Positions 18,624-27,676 of a DNA stretch of 64,000 nucleotides are shown here, piece after piece. The stretch comes from Bacteroidota bacterium (lineage in GTDB: Bacteria; Bacteroidota; Bacteroidia; Chitinophagales; Chitinophagaceae). The notes beneath the pieces are model-generated. The model had not been told where the DNA came from. It saw nothing but the letters and a program-made list of their open reading frames with translations, and made no database searches. Positions within the stretch are counted from its first letter, which is position 1. Every line of letters begins with the position of its first letter. The translations under genes were made by a program, and so were the position numbers. The stretch covers positions 62,001 to 126,000 of the forward strand of contig JAFAFR010000023.1 of NCBI GenBank assembly GCA_023423405.1. Reading direction: 5' to 3'.

Positions 18624-20462
18624 ATGAAAACTATAAATAGAATTGGCCTCCTGTTGATGGCGGGAATCCTGATGCTGCTGGCATCCTGTCAAAAGCTGGA
18701 CATAAAACCACCGAATGTTTTGTCGGACGACCAGATATTCAGCAACGAAGCCGGCATCAATGTATACCTCGCACAGGTGTACCGCAAGCTGCCTATCGAA
18801 GACTTCTCTTACCGGCCCGGCGGCCGAGATGGACAATGGGGCTTCAACCTCCACCACGAATGGGAACATTTCTGGCATGCCGGCGCTGCCTGCGGCGAAA
18901 TGGTAGGGCCCTGGGGCGGCATGGACATTGGCGGCGGCTTCGGCTACTGGCCATACAAAGACATCCGCGCGGTGAATTATTTCATAGAAACGCTGCCGAA
19001 ATATTCCGCCAATTTTGCCGGCAATAAAGTGAATGAACTGCTGGGCGAAGCCTATTTCCTGCGCGCTTATTATTATTTCGCGCTGGCGAAAAGATACGGC
19101 GGTGTGCCGCTCATTGCCAATACACAAAACTATCCCGAGCAATCCATTGAAGAATTACAGGTTCCGCGGAATACGGAAGAAGAGACCTGGAATTTCATTG
19201 CCGCCGATTGCGACCAGGCCATGTCGCTGCTGCCGCAAACCAATGTGCCGGAAAGGGCCAACAAATATGCAGCAGCTGCGCTCAAATCAAGAGCCATGCT
19301 CTATGCAGGCAGCATTGCCAAATATGGTTCACTGAACTATGTTGATGGCGATGCCCGTGCCATGGGATTTGTAGGCATTGCAGCAGACAAAGCAGCAGGA
19401 TTTTTCGAGAAGGCAATAGAAGCTGCCAAAGTGTTGGAAGGAAAATATTCATTGTACAATTCCAACTCCAACAAAGAACAGAATTTTGCCGATGCTTTTC
19501 TTGATGAAAAAAGTCCCGAGAACATCCTCGTGCGCAATTACTCCGTTCCCAGTCGCACCGCGCACAGTTGGGACGCTACTTTTTCTCCCCGCTGGATGAC
19601 AGCCAATGCCTTGTCGCGCGCTTATCCCACACTGGAATTTGTCGAACGCTTTGGTTTGCTCAATGTAACCAATGGCGATGGCACGCCCCGGCGCTATGAG
19701 CAGCTTGCCGATGCTTTCCAGGGACTGGAGCCACGCCTGCGCGGCACCATTTATTTCCCCGGCGATATCCTCCGCGACCGCATGTTCGATGTGCAGCGGG
19801 GCATTTATCCTTCTTTCAGCGGAACCGCCGCCGACGAAGTGGCCAAGGATCCCAACCAGCGCAACTACCTGTTATCGGGTGATCCCAATACCCTCTATGA
19901 AGGCAAAACCATTATCGGCCAAACCGGTATCAGCACTTCGGGTGATGATAAAACCCGCACCGGTTTTTACGTGCGCAAGTACATCGACTATCGCCGCCCG
20001 CAGGCCGACGTGGACCTCTTTACCAGCACTACCCACTGGATCGAATTCCGTTACGCCGAGATCCTGCTGAACCGTGCCGAAGCCGATATTGAAACGGGGC
20101 AGCTCGACGATGCGCTCACCTGCCTCAACCAGGTTCGCGAAAGGGCGGGCGCCCCTGCACTCACGGCCGCAGATATGACTACCGATGTAGTGCGCAACGA
20201 ACGCTGTAAAGAGCTCGCCTTCGAAAATCACTACTGGTGGGACATCAAACGGTGGCGCACAGCCGACGTTATTCTCAACAATGCCCGATTCAAAGGGCTG
20301 ATGCCTTATTACGTGATGAACGAAGGCAAATATATCTTCCTGAAAGAGCCGGAAACATTCGGACGTAACTACAATTTCGAAAAGAAATTCTACTACGAAC
20401 CCATCCCCGGCGGTGAATTGGGTAAGAACCCCAATCTCTATCCCAATAACCCCAATTACTAG
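18624..20462 (+). CDS. SusD-family glycan-binding outer-membrane lipoprotein (mannan-type locus)
   Basis: A 612-residue lipoprotein with signal MKTINRIGLLLMAGILMLLA and lipobox ASC-QKLDIKPPN, then RagB/SusD features: FLRAYYYFALAKRYGGVPL in the first TPR region, FRYAEILLNRAEADIETGQ and CLNQVRERAGAPALTAAD, and the C-terminal NERCKELAFENHYWWDIKRWRTAD. The Trp/Tyr-rich loop near residues 65-115 (WEHFWHAGAACGEMVGPWGG) may form the sugar-binding face. It pairs with the SusC directly upstream. It is longer than the SusD of the starch locus, which fits a bulkier, branched ligand, though this is inference only. Confidence 0.93.
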   Translation: MKTINRIGLLLMAGILMLLASCQKLDIKPPNVLSDDQIFSNEAGINVYLAQVYRKLPIEDFSYRPGGRDGQWGFNLHHEWEHFWHAGAACGEMVGPWGGMDIGGGFGYWPYKDIRAVNYFIETLPKYSANFAGNKVNELLGEAYFLRAYYYFALAKRYGGVPLIANTQNYPEQSIEELQVPRNTEEETWNFIAADCDQAMSLLPQTNVPERANKYAAAALKSRAMLYAGSIAKYGSLNYVDGDARAMGFVGIAADKAAGFFEKAIEAAKVLEGKYSLYNSNSNKEQNFADAFLDEKSPENILVRNYSVPSRTAHSWDATFSPRWMTANALSRAYPTLEFVERFGLLNVTNGDGTPRRYEQLADAFQGLEPRLRGTIYFPGDILRDRMFDVQRGIYPSFSGTAADEVAKDPNQRNYLLSGDPNTLYEGKTIIGQTGISTSGDDKTRTGFYVRKYIDYRRPQADVDLFTSTTHWIEFRYAEILLNRAEADIETGQLDDALTCLNQVRERAGAPALTAADMTTDVVRNERCKELAFENHYWWDIKRWRTADVILNNARFKGLMPYYVMNEGKYIFLKEPETFGRNYNFEKKFYYEPIPGGELGKNPNLYPNNPNY

Positions 20463-20480
20463 TCATAAAAATTCTGAACG

Positions 20481-21188
20481 ATGAAACTGAGTTTGGGAAA
20501 TATCCTTTTGGGCACAGCACTGCTGCTGGCAGCTTCCTGTGTAAAACCCGATAATTACGACGGACCTGATGCCTCTCTCGAGGGGAACGTGCTCAACGAA
20601 GGATTTAAGCAAAACATACTGACCTGCACCGGCAATTTCGCCATCCGCCTGGAACAACTGAGCTGGAGCGAAACGCCAGCGCCGCAGGACATCCCCGTCA
20701 AATACGACGGCACTTTCAAGAACTCGAAATTGTTTAAGGGACATTACCGCATATCCCTGAAAGGCGGCGCTTTCTGGCCCATTCCGCCGATGGAGCTCGA
20801 TATCGCCAAAGGCACTACCTACGATTTCCAGGTAACGCCCTACCTCAATATCACGGGCTTTACGCACGAGCTGAACGGCACTACGCTGACCCTTCACTTC
20901 GATGTGGCCGCTCCCATCGACGGTATTCCAAATGTCACCGAAATACAGCCTTATGTGAATACTACGGAGATTACCGGTCCGGGTGCTTCCATCTACGACT
21001 TTTCGGATGTCTTCCGCAAAACGGTGAACAAGGCCTATACCGACCTGACCGACGAAGACAGGACCCTGACCATCGAAGGCCTTATTCCCGGGAGAACATT
21101 TTTCGTTCGGGTGGGCGTTCGGTTCGATAACAGCGACAAGAGCTCCAACCTTTCTGAAGTGATCCGGATTGACGTACCCCAGCAATAA
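20481..21188 (+). CDS. DUF3823-type surface lipoprotein (SusE-position protein)
   Basis: A 235-residue lipoprotein (MKLSLGNILLGTALLLAASC followed by VKPDNYDGPDASLEG). The start NYDGPDASLEGNV and the following beta-rich segment (YKGHYRISLKGGAFWPI-like, ending LDIAKGTTYDFQVTPYLNI) match the DUF3823 family, which is made of two beta-sandwich domains and is found beside SusC/SusD pairs. A fibronectin-type or Ig-type second half spans about 130-235. It has no catalytic motif. Its likely role is glycan binding or stabilising the SusCD complex on the cell surface. It lies 18 bases after SusD and 8 bases before the first GH99-like gene, all in one operon. Confidence 0.8.
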   Translation: MKLSLGNILLGTALLLAASCVKPDNYDGPDASLEGNVLNEGFKQNILTCTGNFAIRLEQLSWSETPAPQDIPVKYDGTFKNSKLFKGHYRISLKGGAFWPIPPMELDIAKGTTYDFQVTPYLNITGFTHELNGTTLTLHFDVAAPIDGIPNVTEIQPYVNTTEITGPGASIYDFSDVFRKTVNKAYTDLTDEDRTLTIEGLIPGRTFFVRVGVRFDNSDKSSNLSEVIRIDVPQQ

Positions 21189-21196
21189 TAACGCTT

Positions 21197-22561
21197 ATGT
21201 ATAAACGTTGTAAAAAGTCCCTGCGCTCCGGCAGCCTCCTGCTGCTCCTGGTCACAGGCGTGGCGCTTTGCTTCGCCTGCTCCAGGGAAAAGGAGGGTGC
21301 CGGCTCCGGCCCGGGCGGTTCCAATGGCCCCGGCCCCGGAACGCCCAACGGATACGTGTACGATACCGCTGGCCTCCTGTACAAATCCTACACCGGCCTC
21401 GTAATGGCCGGCTACCAGGGATGGTTTGCGGCAGAAGGCGATGGCTCCAACCGCGGTTGGTACCATTACCAGGGCCCTGGCGGCTTTTATCCCGGTAATA
21501 CCAACGTGGACTTCTGGCCCGATATAACGGAATACAGTAAACGCTATAAGTCACCCTTCCGGTTTGCCGATGGCTCCGACGCTTATCTCTACAGTCCCTA
21601 CGACGAAGAAAGCGTGGACCTCCATTTCAGGTGGATGAAGGAATATGGCATCGACGGCGTGCACATGCAGCGCTTTGTGGGAGAAATAAAACCTTCCAAT
21701 CCTTCAGGCAGGCGCCATTTCAACAAGGTACTGGCCAATGCACTGAAAGCAGCCAAAAAATACGGCCGCGCCATTAGTGTAATGTACGATCTCAGTGGTT
21801 GTACCTCCGCAGATCTCGATTACCTCGAAGCCGACTGGAAAGAACTGCAGACCCTTTTCCACCTGGCCGATAACCGCGAAAACCCCGGCTATCTCTACCA
21901 CAACGGGAAACCGCTGCTGACCATCTGGGGCGTTGGTTTCAACGATGGCAGGAAATACAGCATCGGCGACGTGAGCCGGCTGGTGGATAAATTAAAGGGT
22001 GAGGATAACCGTTATGCCATTATGCTGGGCGTGCCTTATTACTGGCGCACCTTCGGTTCGGATACGGAAAAAGACCCAGCCCTCCACGAGCTGATCCGCA
22101 AATGCGATATCGTGATGCCCTGGGCCGTGGGCCGCTTCGATTCCAAAGCCTATGAACCGCGCAACGTGTACGACGACCTGCAATGGTGCAGGTCCAACAA
22201 GGTAAGCTATGTACCGCTTGTATTTCCCGGGTTCAGCTGGGCCAATATGCATAAGAACCCGGCCATCTATCACCAGGTGCCGCGGCTCAAAGGCGACTTT
22301 CTCTGGCAGCAGATTGCCGGAGCAAAAGGCGCCGGGGCACAGTCGCTCTACGTGGCCATGTTCGACGAGATCGACGAGGGTACGGCCATTTTTAAAACCG
22401 CCAACGAATCGAATACACCGCTCAATGGCAACGAAGGGCTCCGGTTTGCGGGCATAGAAGACGGGCTGCCCACCGACACCTATCTCTGGCTTACCGGCCA
22501 GGGCGCCAACTGGTTTCACGGCGCCTCGGGCTACGGCAGGACCAAACCGGTTCGCAACTGA
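21197..22561 (+). CDS. GH99/GH71-like glycoside hydrolase lipoprotein, copy A
   Basis: A 454-residue lipoprotein with an unusual Lys/Arg-rich start, hydrophobic stretch and lipobox (FAC-SREKEG), then a Gly/Pro/Ser linker. The catalytic barrel begins at VMAGYQGWFAAEGDGSNRGW and carries VDLHFRWMKEYGIDGVHMQRF. Near its end is FDEIDEGTAI, where Glu391 and Glu394 stand three apart like the catalytic Glu pair of GH99 endo-alpha-mannosidases (known for the family; equivalence inferred). It would cleave internal alpha-mannosidic links of a mannan or glycan at the surface. A paralogue lies at 26291-27556. The ATG at 21197 is 8 bases after the DUF3823 stop. Confidence 0.78.
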   Translation: MYKRCKKSLRSGSLLLLLVTGVALCFACSREKEGAGSGPGGSNGPGPGTPNGYVYDTAGLLYKSYTGLVMAGYQGWFAAEGDGSNRGWYHYQGPGGFYPGNTNVDFWPDITEYSKRYKSPFRFADGSDAYLYSPYDEESVDLHFRWMKEYGIDGVHMQRFVGEIKPSNPSGRRHFNKVLANALKAAKKYGRAISVMYDLSGCTSADLDYLEADWKELQTLFHLADNRENPGYLYHNGKPLLTIWGVGFNDGRKYSIGDVSRLVDKLKGEDNRYAIMLGVPYYWRTFGSDTEKDPALHELIRKCDIVMPWAVGRFDSKAYEPRNVYDDLQWCRSNKVSYVPLVFPGFSWANMHKNPAIYHQVPRLKGDFLWQQIAGAKGAGAQSLYVAMFDEIDEGTAIFKTANESNTPLNGNEGLRFAGIEDGLPTDTYLWLTGQGANWFHGASGYGRTKPVRN

Positions 22562-22605
22562 TCAACCAAAACAAATTGTAACAACTCATTTTAAAACAAC
22601 CGACA

Positions 22606-24276
22606 ATGAAATTCATCACTTCCCTCCTGCTGAGTACCGGCCTGCTGCTGTTGCTTAGCCTGGCCGGTTGCCAGAAGGAACAGTATACTTCGCGCGACAC
22701 CAGCGGACTTAAACCAACGCCGGTGGAACCTCCTCCACCGACCGATCCCAGCCTGGTTTCCTTTGATCCTGCCGACGCCCTGGACGACTGGGAGATTGCC
22801 GGTCCCGGCCCAAAGAACGCTGAAAAAGTAGGCGCAAAAGAAGGCGAAGCCTGGCTTAAATCGGCCATCGTAAGCGGCGAAGACTATATCCACTTCATCA
22901 AACGGCGACCCACAACCGCAGATTCAAAGCTGAGTGAAGACGAAGGCCAGTTTGTGTTCTGGTTCTATGTGTCCGACGTTGCCGCACTGAAAGAAGACGG
23001 TCAGATCGAAATGACCAGCTCCGGCGAATCCGATAAGAAAGAATATTCCTGGAACCTGGGCCCCATCATTCCCACGCTCAGAAATGGCTGGAATGAGCTG
23101 GCGCTCAACTTCAGCGATGCCGCCAAATCCGATGGCGACGGCGGCCCCGATATCCACGCCTTCAACTTCTTCCGCATGTATTTCTGGACAAAGGACAAGG
23201 ACCACGGCGATGTGGAAGTGGGCGTGGACGATCTTCGCTTTCGCAAGAAGCCCGCTGCGCCTGTGAACCCGGCCATTCTCTTTGATGCCGCTGACAAGCT
23301 GGACGACTGGGAGATCGCCGGCCCCGGTCCCAAAACCGAAGAAAAAGCCGGCAAGAAGGAAGGCGAGGCCTGGCTCAAATCCGCCATCATTTCCGGCGAA
23401 GACTATATTCACTTCATCAAACGCCGGCCCACTGCCGTTGACCCGGCACTCACTGAGCAGAACGGGCAGTTCGTATTCTGGTTCTACGTTTCGGACGTGT
23501 CAACGCTGAAAGAAGACGGCCAGATTGAGCTCACCAGTTCCGGCGAATCCGATAAGAAAGAATACTCCTGGAACCTGGCGCCGCTCATCCCCGGGCTCAA
23601 GAACGGCTGGAACCAGCTCCGCCTCAATTTCAGGGATGCCGCCAAATCCGATGGCGACGGCGGTCCCGATCTCCAGGCCTTCAATTTCTTCCGCATGTAT
23701 TTCTGGACAAAAGACAAAGCCCATGCCGATGTGGAAGTGGGTGTGGACGGATTGCAGTTTGAAGAACGCCAGGTGGTTTCCGTTTCTTTCAATAACTGCG
23801 ACCTGATCGACAACTGGGAAACAGCCGGCGGCAAAGGCACTATTGAAAAAGCCGGTAAGAAAGAAGGCGAAGGATGGCTGGCAGCTCCCATTACTAACGG
23901 GGAGGACTACATGCACTTCATCCAGCGCCGGCCTGAAGCGATCAATCCCAATCTTACCAAAGCCAACGGCGCCCTCAAACTCTGGCTCTACATCGAAGAC
24001 GTGAGCAAGATCAAGGACGATGGCCAGTTCGAACTCACCAGCTCCGGCGAATCCGATAAGAACGAATACTCCTGGAACCTCGGGCCCATGTTGCCCAACC
24101 TGAAAAACGGCTGGAACGAACTGACCCTGGCCTTCAGCGATGCTGCGGAATCCAGCGGCGACGGTGGTCCCGACCTCACCCAGTTCAACTTCTTCCGGCT
24201 CTATCTCTGGACCTCCGGCAAAGACCACGCCGATGTGAAGATTGGTCTCGACGATTTGCGGATAGCGGAAAAATAA
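22606..24276 (+). CDS. Lipoprotein of three tandem repeats, putative glycan-binding protein
   Basis: A 556-residue lipoprotein (MKFITSLLLSTGLLLLLSLA, lipobox AGC-QKEQ) with a short Pro/Thr linker and then three homologous domains of about 165 residues each: about 49-219, 223-386 and 390-556. Each carries DDWEIAGPGPK or its variant, GEDYIHFIKRRP, GQFVFWFYVSDV, a nearly invariant TSSGESDKKEYSWNL, and a final acidic strand such as EVGVDDLRF. Alternating aromatic and acidic residues suggest a jelly-roll carbohydrate-binding fold. I see no catalytic motif and do not recognise a named family. Lying inside the operon between GH99-like and GH43 genes, it is probably a multivalent surface glycan-binding protein. 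Confidence 0.7.
   Translation: MKFITSLLLSTGLLLLLSLAGCQKEQYTSRDTSGLKPTPVEPPPPTDPSLVSFDPADALDDWEIAGPGPKNAEKVGAKEGEAWLKSAIVSGEDYIHFIKRRPTTADSKLSEDEGQFVFWFYVSDVAALKEDGQIEMTSSGESDKKEYSWNLGPIIPTLRNGWNELALNFSDAAKSDGDGGPDIHAFNFFRMYFWTKDKDHGDVEVGVDDLRFRKKPAAPVNPAILFDAADKLDDWEIAGPGPKTEEKAGKKEGEAWLKSAIISGEDYIHFIKRRPTAVDPALTEQNGQFVFWFYVSDVSTLKEDGQIELTSSGESDKKEYSWNLAPLIPGLKNGWNQLRLNFRDAAKSDGDGGPDLQAFNFFRMYFWTKDKAHADVEVGVDGLQFEERQVVSVSFNNCDLIDNWETAGGKGTIEKAGKKEGEGWLAAPITNGEDYMHFIQRRPEAINPNLTKANGALKLWLYIEDVSKIKDDGQFELTSSGESDKNEYSWNLGPMLPNLKNGWNELTLAFSDAAESSGDGGPDLTQFNFFRLYLWTSGKDHADVKIGLDDLRIAEK
22750..24273 (+). repeat. Three in-frame tandem repeats of about 0.5 kb within the lipoprotein gene
   Basis: Units start near 22750, 23272 and 23773. 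Units 1 and 2 are closely similar at both DNA and protein level, while unit 3 is more diverged, particularly at its start. The shared cores are GEDYIHFIKRRP and TSSGESDKKEYSWNL, and in unit 3 the corresponding words are GEDYMHFIQRRP and TSSGESDKNEYSWNL. This suggests intragenic duplication, the unit 1/2 split being the more recent. Confidence 0.85.
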
Positions 24277-24289
24277 ACAGGAACAACCC

Positions 24290-25294
24290 ATGCAGCACAA
24301 AAGAAGAACCATGAATTATACATGCAGCCTGCTGGCGGTTTTCGCGCTGGCGGCTGCTCTCTCTCCCGTGTCCGCACAGCGCAAGAAAGACAGCGCGGCG
24401 AATGGCAATCCCTTTATCCGGCACATGTACACCGCCGACCCTTCCGCGCACGTATGGGCCGATGGGAGGTTGTATGTGTATGCCTCACACGATATCGCAC
24501 CACCGCGCGGCTGCGACCTGATGGACCAGTACCATGTTTTCTCCACCGATGATATGGTGCACTGGAAAGACCACGGCGAAATCCTTCGCGCCAGCCAGGT
24601 GCCCTGGGGCCGCAAAGAGGGCGGCTTCATGTGGGCCCCCGACTGCGCCTATAAGAATGGCACCTACTATTTCTACTTTCCCCATCCCAGCGGTACGGAA
24701 TGGAACGCTACCTGGAAAATCGGCGTGGCCACCAGTAAGAACCCCGCCAACGACTTCCAGGTGCAGGGCTATATCGAGGGACTGGAGTCCATGATCGATC
24801 CCTGCGTATTCATCGACGACGACGGCCAGGCTTATTTCTACTATGGCGGTGGCGGCACCTGCAAGGGCGGAAGACTCAAAGACAATATGGTGGAAATAGA
24901 CGGTGACATGAAAACGATGGAAGGCCTCGAAGATTTCCACGAAGCCACCTGGGTGCATAAAAAAGACGGCGTCTATTATTTGTCCTATTCCGACAACCAC
25001 GATGAGGGCGACAGGCACAATCGCATGCGCTACGCCGTTAGTAAGAGCCCGCTGGGCCCCTGGGAGCACAAGGGCATCTACATGGAACCGACCGATAGCT
25101 ATACAAACCACGGTTCCATCGTAAACTATAAGGGAAACTGGTATGCGTTTTACCACAACTCTTCGCTCAGCAACCACGACTGGCTTCGCTCCATTTGTGT
25201 GGACAAACTCCAATACAATAAGGATGGCGCCATTAAAATGGTGAAACCCACCGCCGGTAAAAACCTTAAACCTGCACCAGATTCAAAGCCATGA
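24290..25294 (+). CDS. GH43-family glycoside hydrolase, copy A
   Basis: A 334-residue secreted enzyme with a signal peptide ending near PVSAQ. The five-bladed-propeller GH43 triad is visible: Asp50 in TADPSAHVWADG (general base), Asp170 in MIDPCVFIDDDG (pKa modulator) and Glu218 in FHEATWVHKKDG (acid). Other family marks are APDCAYKNGTYYFYFP and TNHGSIVNYKGNWYAFYH. GH43 enzymes are mostly arabinosidases, xylosidases or related exo-enzymes; the substrate here is open, and context suggests side-chain trimming in the second locus. Its stop overlaps the ATG of copy B in an ATGA junction. An internal ATG at 24311 is an alternative start. Confidence 0.87.
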   Translation: MQHKRRTMNYTCSLLAVFALAAALSPVSAQRKKDSAANGNPFIRHMYTADPSAHVWADGRLYVYASHDIAPPRGCDLMDQYHVFSTDDMVHWKDHGEILRASQVPWGRKEGGFMWAPDCAYKNGTYYFYFPHPSGTEWNATWKIGVATSKNPANDFQVQGYIEGLESMIDPCVFIDDDGQAYFYYGGGGTCKGGRLKDNMVEIDGDMKTMEGLEDFHEATWVHKKDGVYYLSYSDNHDEGDRHNRMRYAVSKSPLGPWEHKGIYMEPTDSYTNHGSIVNYKGNWYAFYHNSSLSNHDWLRSICVDKLQYNKDGAIKMVKPTAGKNLKPAPDSKP

Positions 25295-26268
25295 GGATAC
25301 CGAACCGGCATATACTGTTATTGCTGCTCTTCCTCTATGGCTGCTCTTCGCACAGGGAAGAACCACAACCGGACACGGAGCAGCCCGATCTTTTTGACAG
25401 GGAGCACGTCAATCCTTTTATCCGGCACATGTATACCGCCGATCCTTCCGCGCATGTATGGGCCGATGGTAGGCTCTACGTGTATGCCTCGCACGACATC
25501 GATCCGCCACGCGGTTGCGACCTGATGGACCAGTACCATGTTTTCTCCACCGACGATATGGTGCACTGGACCGATCACGGCGAGATCCTCCGCGCCAGCC
25601 AGGTGCCCTGGGGAACAACCGACGGCAATTTCATGTGGGCCCCCGACTGCGCCTATAAAAACGGCACCTACTATTTCTATTTTCCGCACCCCGATGGAAG
25701 TCCCTGGAACAACCACTGGAAGATCGGCGTGGCTACCAGTTCCCAGCCGGCCGGCGATTTCCAGGTGCAGGGTTATATCGAAGGCCTGGAGTCACTGATC
25801 GACCCCTGCGTGTTTGTGGACGACGATGGCCAGGCCTATTTCTACTATGGTGGCAGCGGCGTTTGCAAAGGCGGAAAACTGAAAGACAATATGATGGAGA
25901 TTGATGGCGCCCTGCAACCAATGACCGGTCTCATCGATTTTCATGAAGCAGCCTGGGTGCACAAAAAAGATGGCTTGTACTATTTGAGCTATGCCGATAA
26001 CCACGACGACGGACAGAAGCACAACCAGATGCGGTACGCTGTGAGCGGGCATCCGCTGGGTCCCTGGAAATACAAGGGCATTTATATAGACGCTACCGAT
26101 TCTTATACCAATCACGGTTCCATCGTGAACTACAAAGGGCAGTGGTATGCGTTTTATCACAACTCTTCACTTAGTAATCACGACTGGCTTCGCTCCATTT
26201 GCGTGGATAAACTTTTCTACACCGCCGACGGTACCATTAAAAAACTGATCCAGACGCATGAAAAATAA
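25291..26268 (+). CDS. GH43-family glycoside hydrolase, copy B (lipoprotein)
   Basis: A 325-residue paralogue of the preceding GH43, with the same triad (Asp51, Asp171, Glu219) and long identical segments such as MDQYHVFSTDDMVHW and APDCAYKNGTYYFYFP. Unlike copy A it has a lipobox (LLFLYGC-SSHREEPQPDTEQ) with many acidic residues after the Cys, which suggests surface display; copy A has a plain signal peptide and is probably periplasmic. The pair therefore looks like a duplication with different cellular addresses (inference). The ATG is fused to the copy A stop in ATGA, implying translational coupling. Confidence 0.88.
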   Translation: MRIPNRHILLLLLFLYGCSSHREEPQPDTEQPDLFDREHVNPFIRHMYTADPSAHVWADGRLYVYASHDIDPPRGCDLMDQYHVFSTDDMVHWTDHGEILRASQVPWGTTDGNFMWAPDCAYKNGTYYFYFPHPDGSPWNNHWKIGVATSSQPAGDFQVQGYIEGLESLIDPCVFVDDDGQAYFYYGGSGVCKGGKLKDNMMEIDGALQPMTGLIDFHEAAWVHKKDGLYYLSYADNHDDGQKHNQMRYAVSGHPLGPWKYKGIYIDATDSYTNHGSIVNYKGQWYAFYHNSSLSNHDWLRSICVDKLFYTADGTIKKLIQTHEK

Positions 26269-26290
26269 TATGGTGTTTAATATAAAAGAC

Positions 26291-27556
26291 ATGAAATACC
26301 TGCAACGGAAAACAGCGCTGCTCCTGTTGCTGGTGGCTACGCTCCTCGGCGCCTGCTCCAAATCCGAAGACCCGCCGCCTGACGGCGGCGATGGCGACGG
26401 CGATATCGTTTGGCCATCACCGGCAGGTGATGTGGTGGGAAAGATAACGGTGGGTTACCAGGGATGGTTTGCCTGCAAGGGCGACGGCTCACCCATCAAT
26501 GCCTGGTGGCACTGGACCCAGGACTGGTCTAAAACCCCATCGCCTTCCAATAAGGGAATGAAATCCTGGCCCGATGTGCGCGATTATACCCACACCTATG
26601 AAACAGAATTCGCCGACCTCGGCAACGGGGAGAAGGCCACGCTCTTTTCTTCTTACGATGACCAGTCCGTTGACCTGCATTTCAGCTGGATGAAGCAATA
26701 CGGTATGGACGCGGCTGCGCTGCAGCGCTTCAACCCGAATGGCATGGAAGGCCCCATCCGCGATGCCGTAACGGCCAGGGTAAAAACAGCCGCAGAAAAA
26801 TACGGTGTGAAGTTTTACATCATGTACGATGTGAGCGGCTGGACCAACATGCAGTCGGAGATCAAATCGGACTGGACCAATAAGATGAAAAAATACGTCA
26901 GCTCGCCGGCCTATGCCAGGCAGAATGGCAAGCCGGTGGTATGCATCTGGGGTTTCGGTTTCAACGACAACAATCACCCCTGGAATACCAGCACCTGTCT
27001 TGATGTGATCAACTGGTTCAAAGAACAGGGTGTGTACCTGGCAGGAGGCGTGCCCACGCACTGGCGTTCGCAAAACAGCGACTCCAGGCCCGGGTTTCTG
27101 CCGGTATACAAAGCTTTCAATATGTTGTCGCCCTGGATGGTGGGCCGCATCGGAAAAGCCATCGACTCCGATAATTTCTACGCTACAGTGAATACGCCCG
27201 ATATCCAGTATTGCAAAGAGAACGGGATCGATTACCAACCCTGCGTGCTGCCGGGCGACCTGCAGGAAAGGCAGCGGGCCCACGGCGATTTCATGTGGCG
27301 ACAGTTTTACAATATGGTACGCCTGGGCAGCCAGGGCATTTATATTTCCATGTTCGACGAATACAACGAAGCCAACCAGATCGCTAAAACCGCCGAAGAC
27401 CAGGACATGGTTCCTGCAGGATCCGGCTTCTACGCCCTGGATGAGGACGGTACAAAGTGTTCGTCGGATTATTACCTGCGGCTTACCGGCGACGGAGGAA
27501 AAATGTTGAAAGGCGCACTGCCGCTTACGACGGTGAGGCCCACATCCACTCAATGA
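26291..27556 (+). CDS. GH99/GH71-like glycoside hydrolase lipoprotein, copy B
   Basis: A 421-residue lipoprotein (lipobox LLGAC-SKSEDPPPDGGDGDGD, an acidic surface-export-type tail), then a barrel starting KITVGYQGWFACKGDGSPIN and including VDLHFSWMKQYGMDAAALQRF. The probable catalytic pair is Glu357 and Glu360 in SMFDEYNEANQ, three apart as in GH99 endo-mannosidases and as in copy A. It is the last gene of the second polysaccharide locus, followed by a strong terminator. I chose ATG 26291 because it begins the signal peptide; an in-frame ATG at 26258 would overlap the GH43 stop and add an unlikely leader. Confidence 0.77.
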   Translation: MKYLQRKTALLLLLVATLLGACSKSEDPPPDGGDGDGDIVWPSPAGDVVGKITVGYQGWFACKGDGSPINAWWHWTQDWSKTPSPSNKGMKSWPDVRDYTHTYETEFADLGNGEKATLFSSYDDQSVDLHFSWMKQYGMDAAALQRFNPNGMEGPIRDAVTARVKTAAEKYGVKFYIMYDVSGWTNMQSEIKSDWTNKMKKYVSSPAYARQNGKPVVCIWGFGFNDNNHPWNTSTCLDVINWFKEQGVYLAGGVPTHWRSQNSDSRPGFLPVYKAFNMLSPWMVGRIGKAIDSDNFYATVNTPDIQYCKENGIDYQPCVLPGDLQERQRAHGDFMWRQFYNMVRLGSQGIYISMFDEYNEANQIAKTAEDQDMVPAGSGFYALDEDGTKCSSDYYLRLTGDGGKMLKGALPLTTVRPTSTQ

Positions 27557-27603
27557 TTTTTGAGCAGTCGAGTTACACCATAAGAGCAGTACAGATTATG
27601 GTA

Positions 27604-27650
27604 GCCAATCTTCCCCACCTGTGTCTACAGGAAAGGAGATTGGCCTTTTT
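27604..27650 (+). terminator. Strong intrinsic terminator closing the second polysaccharide locus
   Basis: GCCAATCT (27604-27611) pairs with AGATTGGC (27637-27644), with an inner stem CCTGT/ACAGG (27617-27621 / 27627-27631) and a T tract at 27646-27650. It sits 48 bases after the GH99-like stop and 27 bases before GntP, separating the two transcripts. Confidence 0.8.
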
Positions 27651-27676
27651 ATGCGCAGCACGGCGTACATTCAGGA

